Assembly (NCBI GenBank): GCA_946481475.1
Contig: CAMLOB010000332.1
Location: 1 to 5,342, forward strand
Length of the DNA: 5,342 bases
Direction: 5' to 3'
Source of the DNA: an uncultured Chlorobiota bacterium
Lineage (GTDB): Bacteria > Bacteroidota > Kapaibacteriia > OLB7
The notes under the pieces are model-generated. The model was not told the DNA's origin and searched no databases. It saw only the letters and a list, made by a program, of their open reading frames with translations. A program made the position numbers and the translations under genes. Below, in pieces: positions 4,701 to 5,342 of the stretch. Position 1 is the stretch's first letter, and each line of letters starts with the position of its first letter.

Positions 4701-5342
4701 TCAATACGCCTTCGCAAACAACGCCACCTCCTTCGCCTCCTCCTCCGTATAGAAGCACTTCCCCGTCCCCCCCGGCTGATCCATCGGAATGCAGCGGACC
4801 GTCGCCATCGTCTCCTCCTTGATCTTCCGCTCCTGCTCATCCGTGCCGGACCACCAGACGCGCGCCCACTGTCCGGCGGCGATCACCTCGCGGAACGTCT
4901 CCATGTTCTCCACGTCGATCGTGTTGTCGTCGCGGAATTTCGTCGCCTTCTCCAGCAGACCGTTCTGAATGTCATCGAGCCAGGCGGCCGCGTGCGTGTT
5001 GACCGCGTCGGCCGGGATGCCGAACTCCTTCCCCTCCTTCCCCGGTCTGTCGCGACGGGCGAAGACGACGGCGTTCTTCTCCACGTCCTTCGGACCGATC
5101 TCGATCCGGAGGGGAACGCCCCGCATCTCGTACTCGTTGAACTTCCATCCGGGGTTCTCCTGATCGCTCACGTCGCTCCGGACCCGGATGTTCGCATCCT
5201 TCAGCATCCGCTCCACCTTTTCAACCATCTCCAGCACGCTCCCCTTCTGCTCTTCGCTCCGCCAGATCGGAATGATGACCGCCTGATACGGTGCAAGCTT
5301 CGGCGGCAGGATCAGTCCCTTGTCGTCGCCGTGCGTCATGAT
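4701..5342 (-). CDS. proS: Prolyl-tRNA synthetase, C-terminal part (5' end beyond the right edge)
   Basis: The last 213 residues are visible, entering the window as I-MTHGDDKGLILPPKLAP, the conserved class II active-site region of prolyl-tRNA synthetase (T-HGDD-KGL). It is followed by the HGTP anticodon-binding domain (about residues 18-120 from the Met: QAVIIPIW, NPGWKFNEYEMRGVPLRIEIGPKD) and the C-terminal domain typical of the short archaeal/eukaryotic-type enzyme (KIKEETMATVRCIPMDQ, GKCFYTEEEAK). It ends in FAKAY; the terminal Tyr is characteristic of this type. The enzyme charges tRNA-Pro with proline in the cytoplasm. The C-terminal domain can carry a four-cysteine zinc site; here only the Cys in VRCIP and GKC remain, and the other two are replaced (WWSG, FYTE), so zinc is probably not bound. 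The stop is TGA at 4703-4701. Start, promoter and catalytic motifs 1 and 2 lie outside the window. Confidence 0.95.
   Translation of the reverse strand: MMTHGDDKGLILPPKLAPYQAVIIPIWRSEEQKGSVLEMVEKVERMLKDANIRVRSDVSDQENPGWKFNEYEMRGVPLRIEIGPKDVEKNAVVFARRDRPGKEGKEFGIPADAVNTHAAAWLDDIQNGLLEKATKFRDDNTIDVENMETFREVIAAGQWARVWWSGTDEQERKIKEETMATVRCIPMDQPGGTGKCFYTEEEAKEVALFAKAY

Noticed and set aside
4559..4822. Proline-rich plus-strand open frame over the terminator and proS end
   Set aside because: It overlaps the beta-propeller stop region, a strong terminator and proS; the proline-rich stretch is a complement artefact of proS codons.
4153..4840. Minus-strand open frames across the end of the beta-propeller gene
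   Set aside because: They run antisense through the T9SS sorting domain and through the terminator, with low-complexity Arg- and Gly-rich translations.

Overview
The window suggests a moderately GC-rich member of the Bacteroidota/FCB superphylum. The main reason is the secreted beta-propeller protein, which ends in a type A sorting domain of the type IX secretion system (T9SS). Two lipoproteins with CxxKDS after the lipid cysteine and an N-terminal fragment of a membrane protein with a GNN-x-x-LYH motif fit that group. The short archaeal/eukaryotic-type prolyl-tRNA synthetase is compatible with it. I cannot name a genus. No mobile element, CRISPR array or RNA gene is visible.

Layout. Positions 1-190 (minus) hold the start of an integral membrane protein that runs off the left edge. 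Directly upstream of it on the same strand, with a 7-nt gap, is lipoprotein A (198-1067). A divergent intergenic region (1068-1343) with a palindrome cluster and a candidate promoter separates lipoprotein A from a plus-strand gene (1344-1802). That gene encodes a 152-residue protein made of three repeats with an exact 48-residue period. The repeats carry the D-x-N-x-GAGG-x-Y-I signature of the MABP (MVB12-associated beta-prism) domain. A strong bidirectional terminator (1880-1913) separates it from the convergent lipoprotein B (1968-2807, minus), a clear paralogue of lipoprotein A. A non-coding stretch of about 525 bases (2808-3333) follows and contains a 55-nt imperfect hairpin (3140-3194). 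The plus-strand beta-propeller/T9SS-cargo gene (3334-4575) comes next, then a second bidirectional terminator (4634-4668), and finally the 3' end of proS on the minus strand (4701 to the right edge).

How the genes may work together. Lipoproteins A and B bracket the MABP gene, and their upstream regions share two short motifs. The most interesting reading is a small cell-envelope module: two members of an unrecognised lipoprotein family, a soluble membrane- or glycan-binding beta-prism protein, and a small membrane protein. This is inferred from gene order and motif sharing. The sequence does not establish a function. The beta-propeller protein is an independent surface or secreted protein, and proS is a housekeeping gene.
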